Made by a program: the position numbers and the translations under genes
Notes under the pieces: generated by a model
Told to the model about the DNA's origin: nothing
Database searches by the model: none
The model's input: only the letters and a program-made list of their open reading frames with translations
Part shown: positions 11,428 through 23,559 of the stretch, piece after piece
Numbering within the stretch: the stretch's first letter is position 1
Layout: each line of letters starts with the position of its first letter
NCBI RefSeq assembly: GCF_040869045.1
Contig: NC_090323.1
Coordinates: forward strand, 155,268,426 to 155,332,425
Source of the DNA: Eurosta solidaginis
Taxonomy: Eukaryota; Arthropoda; Insecta; Diptera; Tephritidae
Direction of reading: 5' to 3'
DNA length: 64,000 nucleotides

Positions 11428-12011
11428 TGCGGCAGTTACCCACCGACGTGTGCCGTACGTAAGGACGTTTGTCGTACGAAGCACGTTTGACCGAACTCTC
11501 AAGCCCGTAGGAATCAATGTGTGCGTCTGTGTACATGTACATAACATATTTGTGTGTGTATTGTTTACAGATAAGCACTGTTGCCATTGACCATTATGCA
11601 TGCATGCTTATGGAAACATCAACTTTTTCCAATTTAATTTTTGATATTGTAAAAGGCCGGAATACATATTAATAAAGTATAAATAGATTAAATATTTATA
11701 TTCAGCACTTTTACATAATTATTTCGAATTATTTTCACAATTTTTCAAACTTTAATTTGGTGTTTTTGCATAAAACTGCAAACGGTGAAAAATTAGGGCA
11801 CATAAGTTTACTAGGCAACTCTGTCTAGTGAGAGAGCGATCAGCTGACACGTTCTTACGGAAAAAATCTAAATTGTTTTGATTTCTACGTTCCGGGCTGC
11901 GTACGTACGGGCGTTGCACGTCGGTGAGTTTTCGTTTACATTGCACACTCATAAGATAGATCGTGTCAGCTGACACGTTTTTGGTACGTACGTTCGTGAG
12001 TAACTGCCGCA
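11428..12011 (-). mobile_element. MITE M, copy M2
   Basis: 584 bp, inverted relative to M1. Flanked by TTA at 11425-11427 and TTA at 12012-12014. Ends TGCGGCAGTTACCCACC / GAGTAACTGCCGCA. It lies just inside the left end of H. Confidence 0.85.
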
Positions 12012-12014
12012 TTA

Positions 12015-12598
12015 TGTGGCAATTACCCACCGACGTGTGCCGTACGTACGGCCGTTTGTCGTACGAAGCACGTTTGACCGAACTCTCAAGCCCGTAGGAA
12101 TCAATGTGTGCGTCTGTGTACATGTACATAACATATTTGTGTGTGTATTGTTTACAGATATGCACTGTTGCCATTGACCATTTTGCATGCATGTTTATGG
12201 AAACATCAACTTTTTCCAATTTAATTTTTGATGTTGTAAAAGGCTGGAATACATATTAAATAAGTATAAATAGATTAAATATTTATAATCTGCACTTTTA
12301 CATAATTATTTCGAATTATTTTCACAATTTTTCAAACTTTAATTAGGTGTTTTTGTATAAAACTGCAAACGGTCAAAAATTAGCGCACAAAAGTTTACTG
12401 GGCAACTCTGTCTAGTTAGAGAGCGATCAGCTGACACGTTCTTACGGAAAAAATCAAAATTGTTTTGATTTCTACGTTCCGGGCTACGTACGTACGGGCG
12501 TTGCACGTCGGTGAGTTTTCGTTTACATTGCACACTCATAAGATAGGTCGTGTCAGCTGACACGTTTTTTCTACGTACGTTCTTGAGTAACCACGGCT
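12015..12598 (-). mobile_element. MITE M, copy M3, in tandem with M2
   Basis: 584 bp in the same orientation as M2. It starts right after the single TTA that follows M2 (12012-12014) and ends before TTA at 12599-12601. The arrangement is TTA-M2-TTA-M3-TTA, a head-to-tail pair sharing one target copy. Its end ACCACGGCT matches the M1 end AGCCGTGGT better than M2 does. Confidence 0.85.
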
Positions 12599-14265
12599 TT
12601 AGAATAGAGTTTTATCGATTTAAACATCATTCTAAATTAAACATCGTTTTAAGTCTATCATAGTCAACTTAAGCACTGTTTTATCTCTAAAAAGGAATTT
12701 TAATTTTAAAATGGCGCGAACGTCATTTTAAAATATTAAAATCCCATTTAAGTTGACGTTTTGCGTTGCGTACGTGCGAAAATACGAGAAATTAGAATAA
12801 AAGTGAAATTATTGAAGTGAAAGTGAAAAAATGGACAGAAATCAACGAATTTTGAGGGATTTTGCGATTGTAGATGATGCAATCCCAATTAGGAGGGAAA
12901 AAGTGTACAAGACGCGGTACGATCCTTTCCAAATGGAGGAAGACGATTTTTATAAACGATATCGATTCGATAAGGCTACAGTTCTATAGCTCATAGAAAT
13001 TTTGGATATTGAAGAACCTTTGAATAACAGGGGACTTCCAATTTCGGCCAGTCTGCAAGTTCTCACGGCGTTGCGATTTTTAGGAAGAAATGTTCACCAA
13101 AGTGACATTGGTGGGTGCTATAATTTGTGATCGCAGAATTTTACTTGAATTTACCAATTTCGGTCATTTAAGGTGATCTTCATGGAATATCACAGGCTAC
13201 AGTTGGAAGGGTTATAAAAAACATGTGCAAAAAGATTGCCCTTTTGTTGTTACACTTCATTGCATATCCATCCAATCAGGAGTTGGCTGACGTAAAATCT
13301 AAGTTTTACAACGTGTCCAGATTTCCTGCAGTTATTGGAGCAATTGATTGCACGAGTGCCAATTAAAAAATAAATTAGAGAGAATGAGAAGTTCCCATAA
13401 TGGTGTACTACTCGGAGATGGAGGATACCCTTTGTCATCTATTTTGTTAACCCCTGTTAGGAATCCTTCAACACCAAACGAAGAGAGGTATACACATCAC
13501 GACATACTTGGCAATGTGCATATTTATTCATGTTTAATTTTGTTCTGATGATAGGTACAATACCCTACAAGAAACGCTGATAGCACTGGACCACGAATTT
13601 CAACTTTTTTTCTTTACCAGAGACGCCGTTATGAAATTCGTATGTAAAATCACCCCCTGATTTCATTTTTGATTCTATTGTACCGTTTTTGAGATATTTG
13701 CAATTTACCGTTATTCGAAAAAACCAAAAAGATGGTTCCCTTTAATTACGTATATCTCACGAACGGGTCAAGCAATTGCAAATAAGTTTACAGAATCGGA
13801 AAGGCGATAAAATTTGCTATAAATGCATCATACATTGTTTTTTGCTCAACCATATAGTTTTCGAGATATTAGTTCATCATTTCAGATTTTTGTTTTTTTT
13901 TTTGTAAAAATATGAAAAAAAATTACTTTTTGCGAGGGCAGCATTCCAAAACCACAACTTTTTTTCCAAATATTTTTTATCTACATAAAGCTCTGTTTAA
14001 TTAGAAAAAAGACAAGCTATCATAGAAGAAAATCGATGCAAAACTACGTAAGTTATAGGCGATCAAATAAAAATACCCAGGTTGCGCAATTTCAACGTAT
14101 ACCTCAAAACGTATGTATGGTATAAAGAAGAGTGAAATATCTAGCTATGCTCTGTTTCTATTTAGATAAAAGTTCAATTTATGAATGAAATTCCCCATAT
14201 TTTTAACTTTTGTTTTTTAAATTTATTAATGTTTGTACTATATTCTAACAATCTTTATCTTAATT

Positions 14266-15146
14266 TTATTTTACTATGTAGTCGAAATAATTATGCGTTC
14301 GACTTTGACGCTTATTCAGTTTAGGATCGGTTTCTCTTATGAGAAACCAGCAGTAATCACCCATCATTGCGACGTCCCAGAATCCTTGATATCGATTTTC
14401 AATTAATTTCATTTGCTGATGAAGCCTTTCGCCATGTTCGTCACTTTCGTCGCCAAGATTTGCCGGAAAAAAGCTCAAATGTGAGTGCAAAAAGTGAATT
14501 TTTAACGACATATTTTCGCCTGGAAAGAAAATATTAGTTAGGTAAACAAATTATAGAATTTTGGGAAATTAATTTTAATAAGCCTTTAATATTTACCCAT
14601 TTTCGCATAATTATTGATTAAGTCGTTCACTATCTGCTCGTAGTTAGGGCTTTTGTGTCTACCGAGAAAAGAAGCAACGACGTTTTCAAAGGATTCCCAC
14701 GCTGCTGCCTCAACTGATGAGAGTAGTCCTTTGAATTGATTATTGTTGATCAACTTTTTTATTTGTGGTCCGACAAAAATACCTTCCTTTATCTTGGCTT
14801 GAGAAATATCTGGAAAATATGTTTTCAAATAGTCGAATGCTTCGCCTTCTTTGTCCAAAGACTTAACAAAGTTTTTAATGAGACCGAGCTTGATGTGTAA
14901 GGGTGGAAGTATGATTTTCTCTTTCTTGACAAGAGGGGTGTATTTGATGTTATCCACACCAACGGTAAACTCGACTCTTTCCGGCCAATCCTTTCTGACG
15001 TAGTGGTCCTTACGAGCTCGGCTATCCCACTTGCAGAGGAAGCAGCAGTGCTTGGTGTAGCCACTTTGTAGACCGCATAGCATTGCAACGACTTTGAGAT
15101 CAGAACATATTTTCCAATCATGCCCCACTGCTTTTTGCTCAACCAT
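14266..15146 (-). pseudogene. Inverted 3' half of the K transposase gene
   Basis: Two exon-like frames, 15146-14586 and 14511-14266, separated by a short gap with splice-like borders (about 70 bases). They match residue by residue the 3' half of the plus-strand gene: ICSDLKVVAMLCGLQSGYTK, CCFLCKWDSRARKDHYVRKD, LPPLHIKLGLIKNFVKSLD, then NMSLKIHFLHSHLSFFPANL. Only a few residues differ from the plus-strand copy (for example SLDKEGEAF against ALDKEGEAF). The 5' half is missing: at about 15130 the coding sequence stops at the fold-back junction and terminal-repeat sequence begins, so the MVEQKAV start comes from that repeat and is not a real N terminus. Confidence 0.8.
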
Positions 15147-15888
15147 ATAGTTTTCGAGATATTAGCTCATCATTTCAGATTTTTGTTTTTTTTTTTATGA
15201 AAAAATATGAAAAAAATTACTTTTTGCGAGGGCAGCATTCCAAAACCACAACTTTTTTTCCAAATATTTTTTATTTACGTAAAGCTCTGTTTAATTAGCA
15301 AAAAGACAAGCTATCATCGAAGAAAATCGATGTAAAACTACGTAAGTTATAAGCGATCAAATAAAAATACCCAGGTTGCGCAACTTCAATGTATGTATAC
15401 ATACATATATTAAAGGTATAAAGTGCAAATGGGATATTATTCGGATAAACGAATAACACCATAACAATGATAATACTTTTTCTTAAAATAAATCACATAG
15501 TACTTTTAATACTCGAATTGCTTTATAGTAGGTAGAGTGGCTGCATCGAAAGGAAGAGTGGTTGGGTTCGAAAGCTGCTGTAGGGATGTAGTTATAAACA
15601 TGCATTTCCGTCACTTATGGGTAAGTATGCAGGTAGATTTTCAAAATTATAAGACACAGAAAATTTTTAAAGCCTTCATCTAAAGCAGGTAGTATTTTCT
15701 TTTCCCGGCTTCGTATAAAAAGGAACCTTTCTGTCTAGGTAAGATTTGATTTTTTAAATTTTATTCTTGTTCCGAGTATAAATATGAGTTAATGCGCCTT
15801 GAAACTTCATAACATCTGCAAGGCTCGCCGGAGATAGTTCAGTTCATAAGTCAAATTTCAAAACCGTGATTTAGTAAAAAAAAATAAA

Positions 15889-17598
15889 ATGAGTAAAAGG
15901 ACGCGAGAATTTGAGTGTAATAACGATCCAGATATGTTCTGTTTCATGTGTGGCCAATATACTATCAAAAGGCGACGACGAGCGTTCTCAGATCATATCA
16001 AAACTTTATACTCCAAGTGTTTTGGCATTGAGCCTAAAAATGCTGAAAAGCTATGGACACCGAACACTTTATGTACATCGTGTCGAGTAGAATTGATTCA
16101 GTCGGAATCCGGACAACAAATAAAATTTGATACACCAATGATATGGAGAGAACCTACTTGCCATTCAATAGAGTGTTATATTTGTCAAACAAAAGTACTT
16201 GGCGTTGGAAGATCAAGAAGAGTAACCTATGCCAGCGTACCTACAGTGACATTACCAGTACTACATTCAACGGCAGTTGCGGATCCAGTTCCATTGTCAA
16301 CAGTAACATCTGAGTGCGGGGAATCAAGTTGTACTGAATTTCGCATGGGAAAGGAGAGAAACGTTCTATCACAAGCACAACTTAATGATTGGATAAGAGA
16401 TTTGGAACTATCCAAGGAAAAGGCCGAGATCCACACTTCTCGTATGCAACAATTTAAATTTGTATCATCCGATGTTAAGGTGGTATATTGTAGAACTCGT
16501 CACGAACCTTTTTCCAAACACTATATCAAGAAAGACAGTATATGCTACTGCAACGATATTCCTGGTTTATTCAAAGAGTTTGGTCAAACATATGATTCAA
16601 AAGAGTGGCGATTGTTCATAGACAGCAATAAACTGAGTATAAAGGCTGTATTATTGCATATTTCAGTAAATACATGCAGTAAATACAAATGAAACATACG
16701 AGGAAATGCAAAAACTACTCAAATTTATCAAATATGAAGAGCATGATTGGAAAATATGTTCTGATCTCAAAGTCGTTGCAATGCTATGCGGTCTACAAAG
16801 TAGCTACACCAAGCACTGCTGCTTCCTCTGCAAGTGGGATAGCCGAGCTCGTAAGGACCACTACGTCAGAAAGGATTGGCCGGAAAGAGTCGAGTTTACC
16901 GTTGGTGTGGATAACATCAAATACACCCCTCTTGTCAAGAAAGAAAAAATCATACTTCCACCCTTACACATCAAGCTCGGTCTCATTAAAAATTTTGTTA
17001 AGGCTTTGGACAAAGAAGGCGAAGCATTCGACTATTTGAAAACAATTTTTCCAGATATTTCTCAAGCGAAGATAAAGGAAGGTTTTTTTGTTGGACCACA
17101 AATAAAAAAGTTGATCAACAATAATCAATTCAAAGGACTACTCTCATCAGTTGAGGCAGCAGCGTGGGAATCCTTTGAAAACGTCGTTGCTTCTTTTCTC
17201 GGTAGACACAAAAGCCCTAACTACGAGCAGATAGTGAACGACTTAATCAATAATTATGCGAAAATGGGTAAATATTAAAGGCTTATTAAAATTAATTTCC
17301 CAAAATTCTATAACTTGTTTACCTAACTAATATTTTCTTTCCAGGCGTAAATATGTCGTTAAAAATTCACTTTCTGCACTCACATTTGAGCTTTTTTCCG
17401 GCAAATCTTGGCGACAAAAGTGACGAACATGGCGAAAGGTTTCATCAGCAAATGAAATTAATTGAAAATCGATATCAAGGATTCTGGGACGTCGCAATGA
17501 TGGGTGATTACTGCTGGTTTCTCATAAGAGAAACCGATTCTAAACTGAATAAGCGTCAAATTCGAACACATAATTATTTCGACTACGTAGTAAAATAA
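15889..17598 (+). pseudogene. Transposase-like gene of K, unplaced family
   Basis: Frame 1 (15889-16692, 267 codons) starts MSKRTREFECNNDPDMFCFM. It has a Cys-rich N-terminal region (CFMCGQY, KCFGIE, CTSCRVEL, ECYICQTK) that probably binds zinc and DNA, then a helical stretch. Frame 2 (about 16706-17278) has CCFLCKWDSR, LPPLHIKLGLIKNFVKALD and AAAWESFENVVASFLGRHKS. Frame 3 (about 17348-17598) begins NMSLKIHFLHSHLSFFPANL and holds SDEHGERFHQ. A frameshift with a small deletion near 16660-16700 separates frames 1 and 2; the gap 17279-17346 looks like an intron with a CAG acceptor. Similar proteins are, from memory, common as uncharacterised multi-copy proteins in arthropods and cnidarians, which fits a transposase. 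The catalytic residues are not certain; conserved Asp/Glu in FTVGVDNI and SDEHGE are candidates. TATAAATA at about 15777 could be its promoter. Confidence 0.7.
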
Positions 17599-17857
17599 AA
17601 TTAAGATAAAGATTGTTAGAATATAGTAAAAACATAAATAAATTTAAAAAAAAAAGTTAAAAATATGGGTAATTTCAGTCATAAATTGAACTTTTAACTA
17701 AATAGAAACAGAGCATATCTAGATATTTCACTCTTCTTTATACCATACATACGTTTTGAGGTATACGTTGAAATTGCGCAACCTGGGTATTTTTATTTGA
17801 TCGCTTATAACTTACGTAGTTTTGCAGCGATTTTCTTCGATGATAGCTTATCTTTTT

Positions 17858-20800
17858 ATACTCAGTTGAGCAGAGCTCACAGAGTATATTAAGTTTGATT
17901 GGATAACGGTTGGTTGTACATATATAAAGGAATCGAGATAGATATAGACTTCCATATATCAAAATAATCAGGATCCAAAAAAAATTTGATTGAGCCATGT
18001 CCGTCCGTCCGTCCGTCCGTCCGTTAACACGATAACTTGAGTAAATTTTGAGGTATCTTGATGAAATTTGGTATGTATGTTCCTGAGCACTCATCTCAGA
18101 TCGCTATTTAAAATGAACGATATCGGACTATAACCACGCCCACTTTTTCGATATCAAAAATTTCGAAAAACCGACAAAATGCGATAATTCATTGCCAAAG
18201 GCGGTTAAAGCGATGAAACTTGGTAGATGGGTTGACGTTATGACGCAGAATAGAAAATTAGTAAGATTTTGGACAATGGGCGTGGCACCGCTCACTTTTA
18301 CAAGAAGGTGATTTAAAAGTTTTGCAAGCTGTAATTTGGCAGTCGTTGAAGATATCATGATGAAATTTGGCAGGAACGTTACTACTATTACTCTATATGT
18401 GCTAAATAAAAATTAGCAAAATTGGATGAAGAACACGCACACTTTTTAAAAAAAAATTTTTTTAAATTCAAATTTTAACAAAAAATTTAATATCTTTACT
18501 GTATATAAATAAATTAAGTCAAAATTCAACTCCAGTAATGATATGATGCAACAAAATACAAAAATAAAAGAAAATTTCAAAATGGGCGTGGCTCCGCCCA
18601 TTTTCATTTAGTTTGTCTAGAATACTTTTAATGCCATAAGTCGAACAAAAATTTACCAATCCTTCTCAAATTCGGTAGGAGCATAGATTCTATGACGGTA
18701 ACTGTTCTCTGTGAAAATGGGCGAAATAGGTGGAAGACACGCCCAGTTTTTATACACAGTCCACCGTCTGTCCTTCCGCTCGGCCGTTAACACAATACCT
18801 TGAGCAAAAACCGATATATCTTTACTAAACTTAGCCCACGTACTTATCTGAACTCACTTTATCTTGGTATAAAAAATGGCCGAAATCCGACCATAACCAC
18901 GCCCACTTTATCGATATCGAAAATTACGAAAAATGAAAAAAATGCCATAATTCTATACCAAATACGAAAAAAGGGATGAAACATGGTAACTGGATTGGTT
19001 TATTGACGCAAAATATAACTTTGGAAAAAACTTTGTAAAATGGGTGTAACACCTACCATATTAAGTAGAAGAAAATGAAAAAGTTCTACAAGGCGAAATC
19101 AACAGCCCTTGGAACTTGGCGGGAATACTGTTAGTGGTATTGCATATATAAATAAATTAGCAGTACCCGACAGATGATTTTCTGGATCACCTGGTCCACA
19201 TTTTGGTCGATATCGCGAGAACGCCTTCACATATACATCTAAGGGCCACTCGCTTTTAAAACCCTCATTAATACCTTTAATTTGATATCCATATCGTACA
19301 AACACATTCTAGAGTCACCCCTGGCCCACCCTAATGGCGATATCTCGAAAAGGCGTCCACCTATAGACCTAATGCCCACTCTCTCTTAAAATGCTCAGTA
19401 ACACCTTTCGTTTGATACCCATATCGTAAAAACATTCTAGAGTCACTCCTGGGCCACCCTAATGGCGATAACTCGAAAAGGCGTCCACCTATAGACCTAA
19501 TGTCCACTCCCTCTTAAAATGCTCAGTAACACCTTTCGTTTGATATCCATATCGTACAAACATTCTAGAGTCACCCCTGGCCCACCCTAATGGCGATACC
19601 TCGAAAAGGCGTCCACCTATAGACCTAATGCCCACTCCCTCTTAAAATGCTCAGTAACACCTTTCGTTTGATACCCATATCGTACAAACATTCTAGAGTC
19701 ACCCGTGGCCCACCCTAATGGCGATATCTCGAAAAGGCGTCCACCTATAGACCTAATGCCCACTCCCTCTTAAAATGCTCAGTAACACCTTTCGTTTGAT
19801 ACCCATATCGTACAAACATTCTAGAGTCACCTTTGCTCCACCTTTATGGCGATATCTCGAAAAGGCGTCCACCTATAGAACTAAGGATTACTCCCTTTTA
19901 AAATACTCATTACCACCTTTCATTTGATACCCATATCGTACAAACACATTCTAGAGACACCCTGGCCCACCCTAATGGCGATATCTCGAAAAGGCGTCCA
20001 CCTATAGACCTAATGCCCACTCCCTCTTAAAATACTCAGTAACACCTTTCGTTTGATACCCATATCGTACAAACATTCTAGAGTCACCCCTGGCCCACCC
20101 TAATGGCGATATCTCGAAAAGGCGTCCACCTATAGACCTAATGCCCACTCCCTCTTAAAATGCTCAGTAACACCTTTCGTTTGATACCCATATCGTACAA
20201 ACATTCTAGAGTCACCTTTGGTCCACCTTTATGGCGATATCTCGAAAAGGCGTCCACCTATAGAACTAAGTATTACTCCCTTTTAAAATACTCATTACCA
20301 CCTTTCATTTGATACCCATATCGTACAAACACATTCTAGAGTCACCCCTGGCCCACCCTAATGGCGATATCTCGAAAAGGCGTCCACCTATAGACCTAAT
20401 GCCCACTCCCTCTTAAAATGCTCAGTAACACCTTTCGTTTGATACCCATATCGTACAAACATTCTAGAGTCACCCCTGGCCCACCCTAATGGCGATATCT
20501 CGAAAAGGCGTCCACCTATAGACCTAATGCCCACTCCCTCTTAAAATGCTCAGTAACACCATTCGTTTGATACCCATATCGTACAAACACATTCTAGAGT
20601 CACCCCTGGCCCACCCTAATGACGATATCTCGAAAAGGCGTCCACCTATAGACCTCATGCCCACTCCCTCTTAAAATGCACAGTAACACCTTTCGTTTGA
20701 TACCCATATCGTACAAACATTCTAGAGTCACCCTTGGTCCACCTTTATGGCGATATCTCGAAAAGGCGTCCACCTATAGAACTAAGGATTACTCCCTTTT

Positions 20801-21542
20801 AAAATACTCATTACCATCTTTCATTTCATACCCATATCATACAAACACATTCTAGAGTCACCCCTGGCCCACCCTAATGGCGACATTTCGAAAAGCGTCC
20901 ACCTATAGACCTAATGCCCATTCCCTCTTAAAATGCTCAGTAACACATTTCATTTGATTCCCATATCGTACAACTAGAGACACCCCTGGTCCACCTTTAT
21001 GGCGATATCTCGAAACGGCGTCCACCTAGGGAACTAAGGATCACTCTTTTCCAAAATACTCATTAACAGCTTTCATTTGATACACATATCGTACAAACAT
21101 ATTCTAGAGTCACCCCTGGTCCACCTTTATGGCGATTTCTCGAAAAGGCGTTCACCTATAGAACTAAAGCCCATTCCCTTTTAAAATACTCGTTATCACC
21201 TTTCATTTGATACCCATATCGTACAAACACATTCTAGAGTCAGCCCTGGTCCACCTTTATGGCGATATCCCTAAATGGCGTCCATCCATAGAACTATGGC
21301 CTACTCTCTCTTAAAATACTCTTTAATACCTTCCATTTGATACACATGTCATACAACCACATTCCAGGGTTACCCAGGTTCATTTTCCTACATGGTGATT
21401 TTCCTTATTTTGTCTGCATAGCTCTCAACTGAGTATGTAATGTTCGGTTACACCCGAACTTAGCCTTCCTTACTTGTTACATATACAAAAACTTACGCTT
21501 AACATAAAAAAAAAAAAAAACGTGAGTAGTAAGTACTTGTTT
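17858..21542 (+). mobile_element. Helentron/INE-1-like repeat E, copy E2 (3.7 kb)
   Basis: Starts ATACTCAGTTGAGCAGAGCT and ends with the ACTTAGCCTTCCTTACTTGT tail plus about 62 extra bases ending AGTACTTGTTT. It is inserted between the T-run and CTAATTAA of the right terminal region of K; the undisturbed site is visible in the left arm near 14006-14014. No target duplication is apparent, as expected for Helentron insertion between two Ts. Contains a large minisatellite (19180-21370). No Rep/helicase gene, so non-autonomous. Confidence 0.75.
19180..21370. repeat. 128-bp minisatellite inside E2, about 17 units
   Basis: AGAGTCACCC-type phase points at 19311, 19439, 19567, 19695, 19823, 19953, 20080, 20208, 20338, 20466, 20596, 20724, 20854, 20976, 21106, 21238 and 21366 give periods of 128 (122-132). 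Two unit types alternate. Type A reads GGCCCACCCTAATGGCGATA and CTCTTAAAATGCTCAGTAAC. Type B reads GGTCCACCTTTATGGCGATA and CTTTTAAAATACTCATTACC. Type A units occur in runs of two to four before each B, a higher-order pattern. Confidence 0.9.
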
Positions 21543-21961
21543 CTAATTAAAGAGGCCTTTACGTAAATAAAAAATATTTGGAAAAAAACTTGTGGGTTTG
21601 GAATGCTGCCCTCGCAAAAAGTAATTTTTTTCATATTTTTTCATAAAAAAAAACAAAAATCTGAAATGATGAGCTAATATCTCGAAAACTATATGGTAGA
21701 GCAAAAAACAATGTATGATGCATTTATAAATTTTATCGTCTTTCCGATTCTGTAAACTTGTTTGCAATTGCTTGGCCCGTTCGTGAGATATACGTAATTA
21801 AAGGGAGCCATCTTTTTGGTTTTTCGAATAACGGTAAATTGCAAATATCTCAAAAACGGTACAATAGAATCAAAAATGAACTCGATTTTCGAAATCAGGG
21901 GGTGGATTTACATACGAATTTCATAACGGCGTCTCTGGTAAATTTTGGCCGTCGACCAGTG

Positions 21962-23029
21962 TAGTTTTACTAATACACTCACACTTGTAATTGACAATGC
22001 TGATCCTGCGATGACGTAAACATTGATACTCAAATTTATGTATGTTCCTTTGTTCGCTCACGCATGTCCGCATGTACCCAACGACAGCCTATAATCATGA
22101 AAAAGGACTCAAACTGGGAAAGCTTCGGACACCTGGTACAGAACAAAAGAACATACAGCAGATACCATTATGCATGTGAGACAGATACATAATTCTCAAT
22201 GGAATTTTATGTATGCGAGAACAGTTTATCCGATTTAATCATGTTGTCACTACTGACTGTCATATGACAATAAAATGATTATCACGGTTGTTTTGTTATT
22301 TTTTAAATCCCGCCATTTTCAACCGACGAAACCCATATAAAAAATAAGTTAAAAAATGAAAAAGAGAGCATTTCAAAGCTCCATGCTAAAAGAAAAAAAA
22401 ATCTAAAATAATATTAAAAAATACCAAAAGCTGTCGGAATGTGTGGGGCGCACTCAAAAAATTGATACGCGAAAAATAATAGTGGTTAGTGGTGATTCAT
22501 TTTTAAAGGTGTTTCCGCATGAGGAAAGCGCTCTTCTGTTGTTTTGTTATTTTCTGAATTTAAATTGAACATTCTGAACTCGAATTCTTACAAAACTATT
22601 TATTTTAAACAAATAAGAAACACGCATGCTTTTATCACGTACACAATTAAAAACGTAATGAAATAAAGTAAATAAAAAGCAAAAAGCATTGTTTAATTTT
22701 TGCCGGAATATAAAAATGGTCATATATGATAGTATAACAGTCAAACCTGATATCTAAAGTAAACTATCATTTATGACACCTTTTGATAGTTAGAGTGTCA
22801 GCACTGATCTGGGAAAAGGAATGAGAGTGAGCAGTACGGCTATATACTTAATCAGTAAGCCATGTTGGTGTATAAGGAGACAAAAACTCACACGTACACA
22901 GTTGTTTACATCACATTTGCGCAAGTCCCCTTAAGTTTGTTATAGAAAGTTTGTATGAGGCGCTGATCGTTAGGTTGGCATTGCTGACAATCAGATGATA
23001 GTCATATGATAGTCAGTATTCTTGTAGGG
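21962..23029. other. Right part of element W, non-coding
   Basis: About 1.07 kb, AT-rich. Inverted pieces such as ATTGACAATGCTGATC (about 21993) and TTGGCATTGCTGACAATCAG (about 22975) may be subterminal repeats. No gene recognised. Confidence 0.5.
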
Positions 23030-23365
23030 TAGGTCACACATTGCCATTCGAAGCAAAATAGAATGCCTAAACGGACAGATTAAATCGAAATTCCGTACTA
23101 TTTTCGAACGTCTTCGTGTAGATTTGGATACAGCGAAAAATTTTATTATTGCTGTTGCTGTACTTTACAACATCGCTAAGGAATGGAATTTGACATGTAA
23201 GTTAAAGAAAAATCAATGTACTATCGTATTTTTTTCTTTACAGTTTTAGATGCTGAATCTGCCATAGAGCCCGTAGCAGCAACAAATGCCAATGCGCCAC
23301 CAAATGTACCAAGTACCACCACAGGAAGGGCATTTCGTTCAGCATTTATTAATGCTCATTTTTAG

Positions 23366-23559
23366 TAATCTTTAATAATTGATACACCTTGGCATATCGC
23401 ATGCACCTTATTGTTGTGTGAACGCCCTAAGATTTTCAATCATGCGATTTAATTCGAACGCATTAAGCTTGTCAAAAATGACTTTTGAATGAAAACAAAT
23501 CACCCATGTAAATAAATAAAGAAAAGTCAACAAGCAACCAATTTAATAAATTTTTGATA
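23366..23559 (+). other. 3' flank of the Harbinger transposase gene
   Basis: Follows the stop at 23363-23365. Contains AATAAATAAAG near 23511 and another AATAAA near 23543, candidate polyadenylation signals. No other feature. Confidence 0.4.

Larger units (their letters stand above)
13584..21961. mobile_element. DNA transposon K with a partial head-to-head duplication
   Basis: Ends CACTGGACCACG (13584) and CGTCGACCAGTG (21950-21961), flanked by TAG (13581-13583, 21962-21964). The left arm 13584-15130 is an inverted copy of the right part 16741-17857 plus 21543-21961. The right part is interrupted by E copy E2 (17858-21542). Between the arms, 15131-15400 is a second direct copy of terminal sequence (compare 13845-14100), followed by the 5' region and gene at 15889-17598. 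So K is an element whose 3' half was added, inverted, at its 5' side. CACTG ends with a 3-bp duplication hint at the CACTA/Mirage/Chapaev (CMC) group; this is a guess. Confidence 0.75.
13563..23029. mobile_element. TA-inserted TIR element W (contains K)
   Basis: Ends CCCTACAAGAAACGCTGATA (13563) and, as complement, CCCTACAAGAATACTGACTA (23029), flanked by TA on both sides (13561-13562, 23030-23031). The duplication TA suggests a Tc1/mariner-type mover, but no transposase is present. Without K, W is about 1.09 kb: 13563-13583 plus 21962-23029. The right part is AT-rich, has many GATAGT / ACTATC motifs (about 22735-22790, 22995-23015) and no coding frame longer than 65 codons. Confidence 0.8.
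12831..23365 (+). pseudogene. PIF/Harbinger transposase gene of H (split by W)
   Basis: Gene for the DDE transposase that cuts at the H ends. Exon 1 12831-13110 (starts MDRNQRILRDFAIVDDAIP; in-frame TAG at 12987-12989). Intron 13111-13172 (62 nt). Exon 2 13173-13487 holds DLHGISQATVGRVI and the first acidic motif IGAIDC, then LLGDGGYPL. Intron 13488-13554. Exon 3 13555-13562 is continued at 23032-23196 (YNIAKEWNL, typical Harbinger C-terminal helix). Intron 23197-23243. Exon 4 23244-23365 ends SAFINAHF-stop. Breaks: the TAG in exon 1; a deletion in exon 2 right after IGAIDC that removes the middle of the catalytic domain; and the 9.5 kb W insertion at a TA in exon 3. Excising W plus one TA makes the reading frame continuous across the join, strong evidence that the two halves are one gene. 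Polyadenylation candidate AATAAATAAAG near 23511. Confidence 0.85.

Noticed and set aside
10678..12563. Recurring 74-155-codon frames (MSADTTYLMSVQCKRKL...) as a conserved gene family
   Set aside because: They lie wholly within MITE M copies M1-M3. Identity comes from recent copying, there is no domain, and the frames overlap the terminal repeats.
19180..21370. CRISPR-like array of regular repeats
   Set aside because: The units are contiguous 128-bp tandem repeats with no unique spacers, and the DNA is from a fly.
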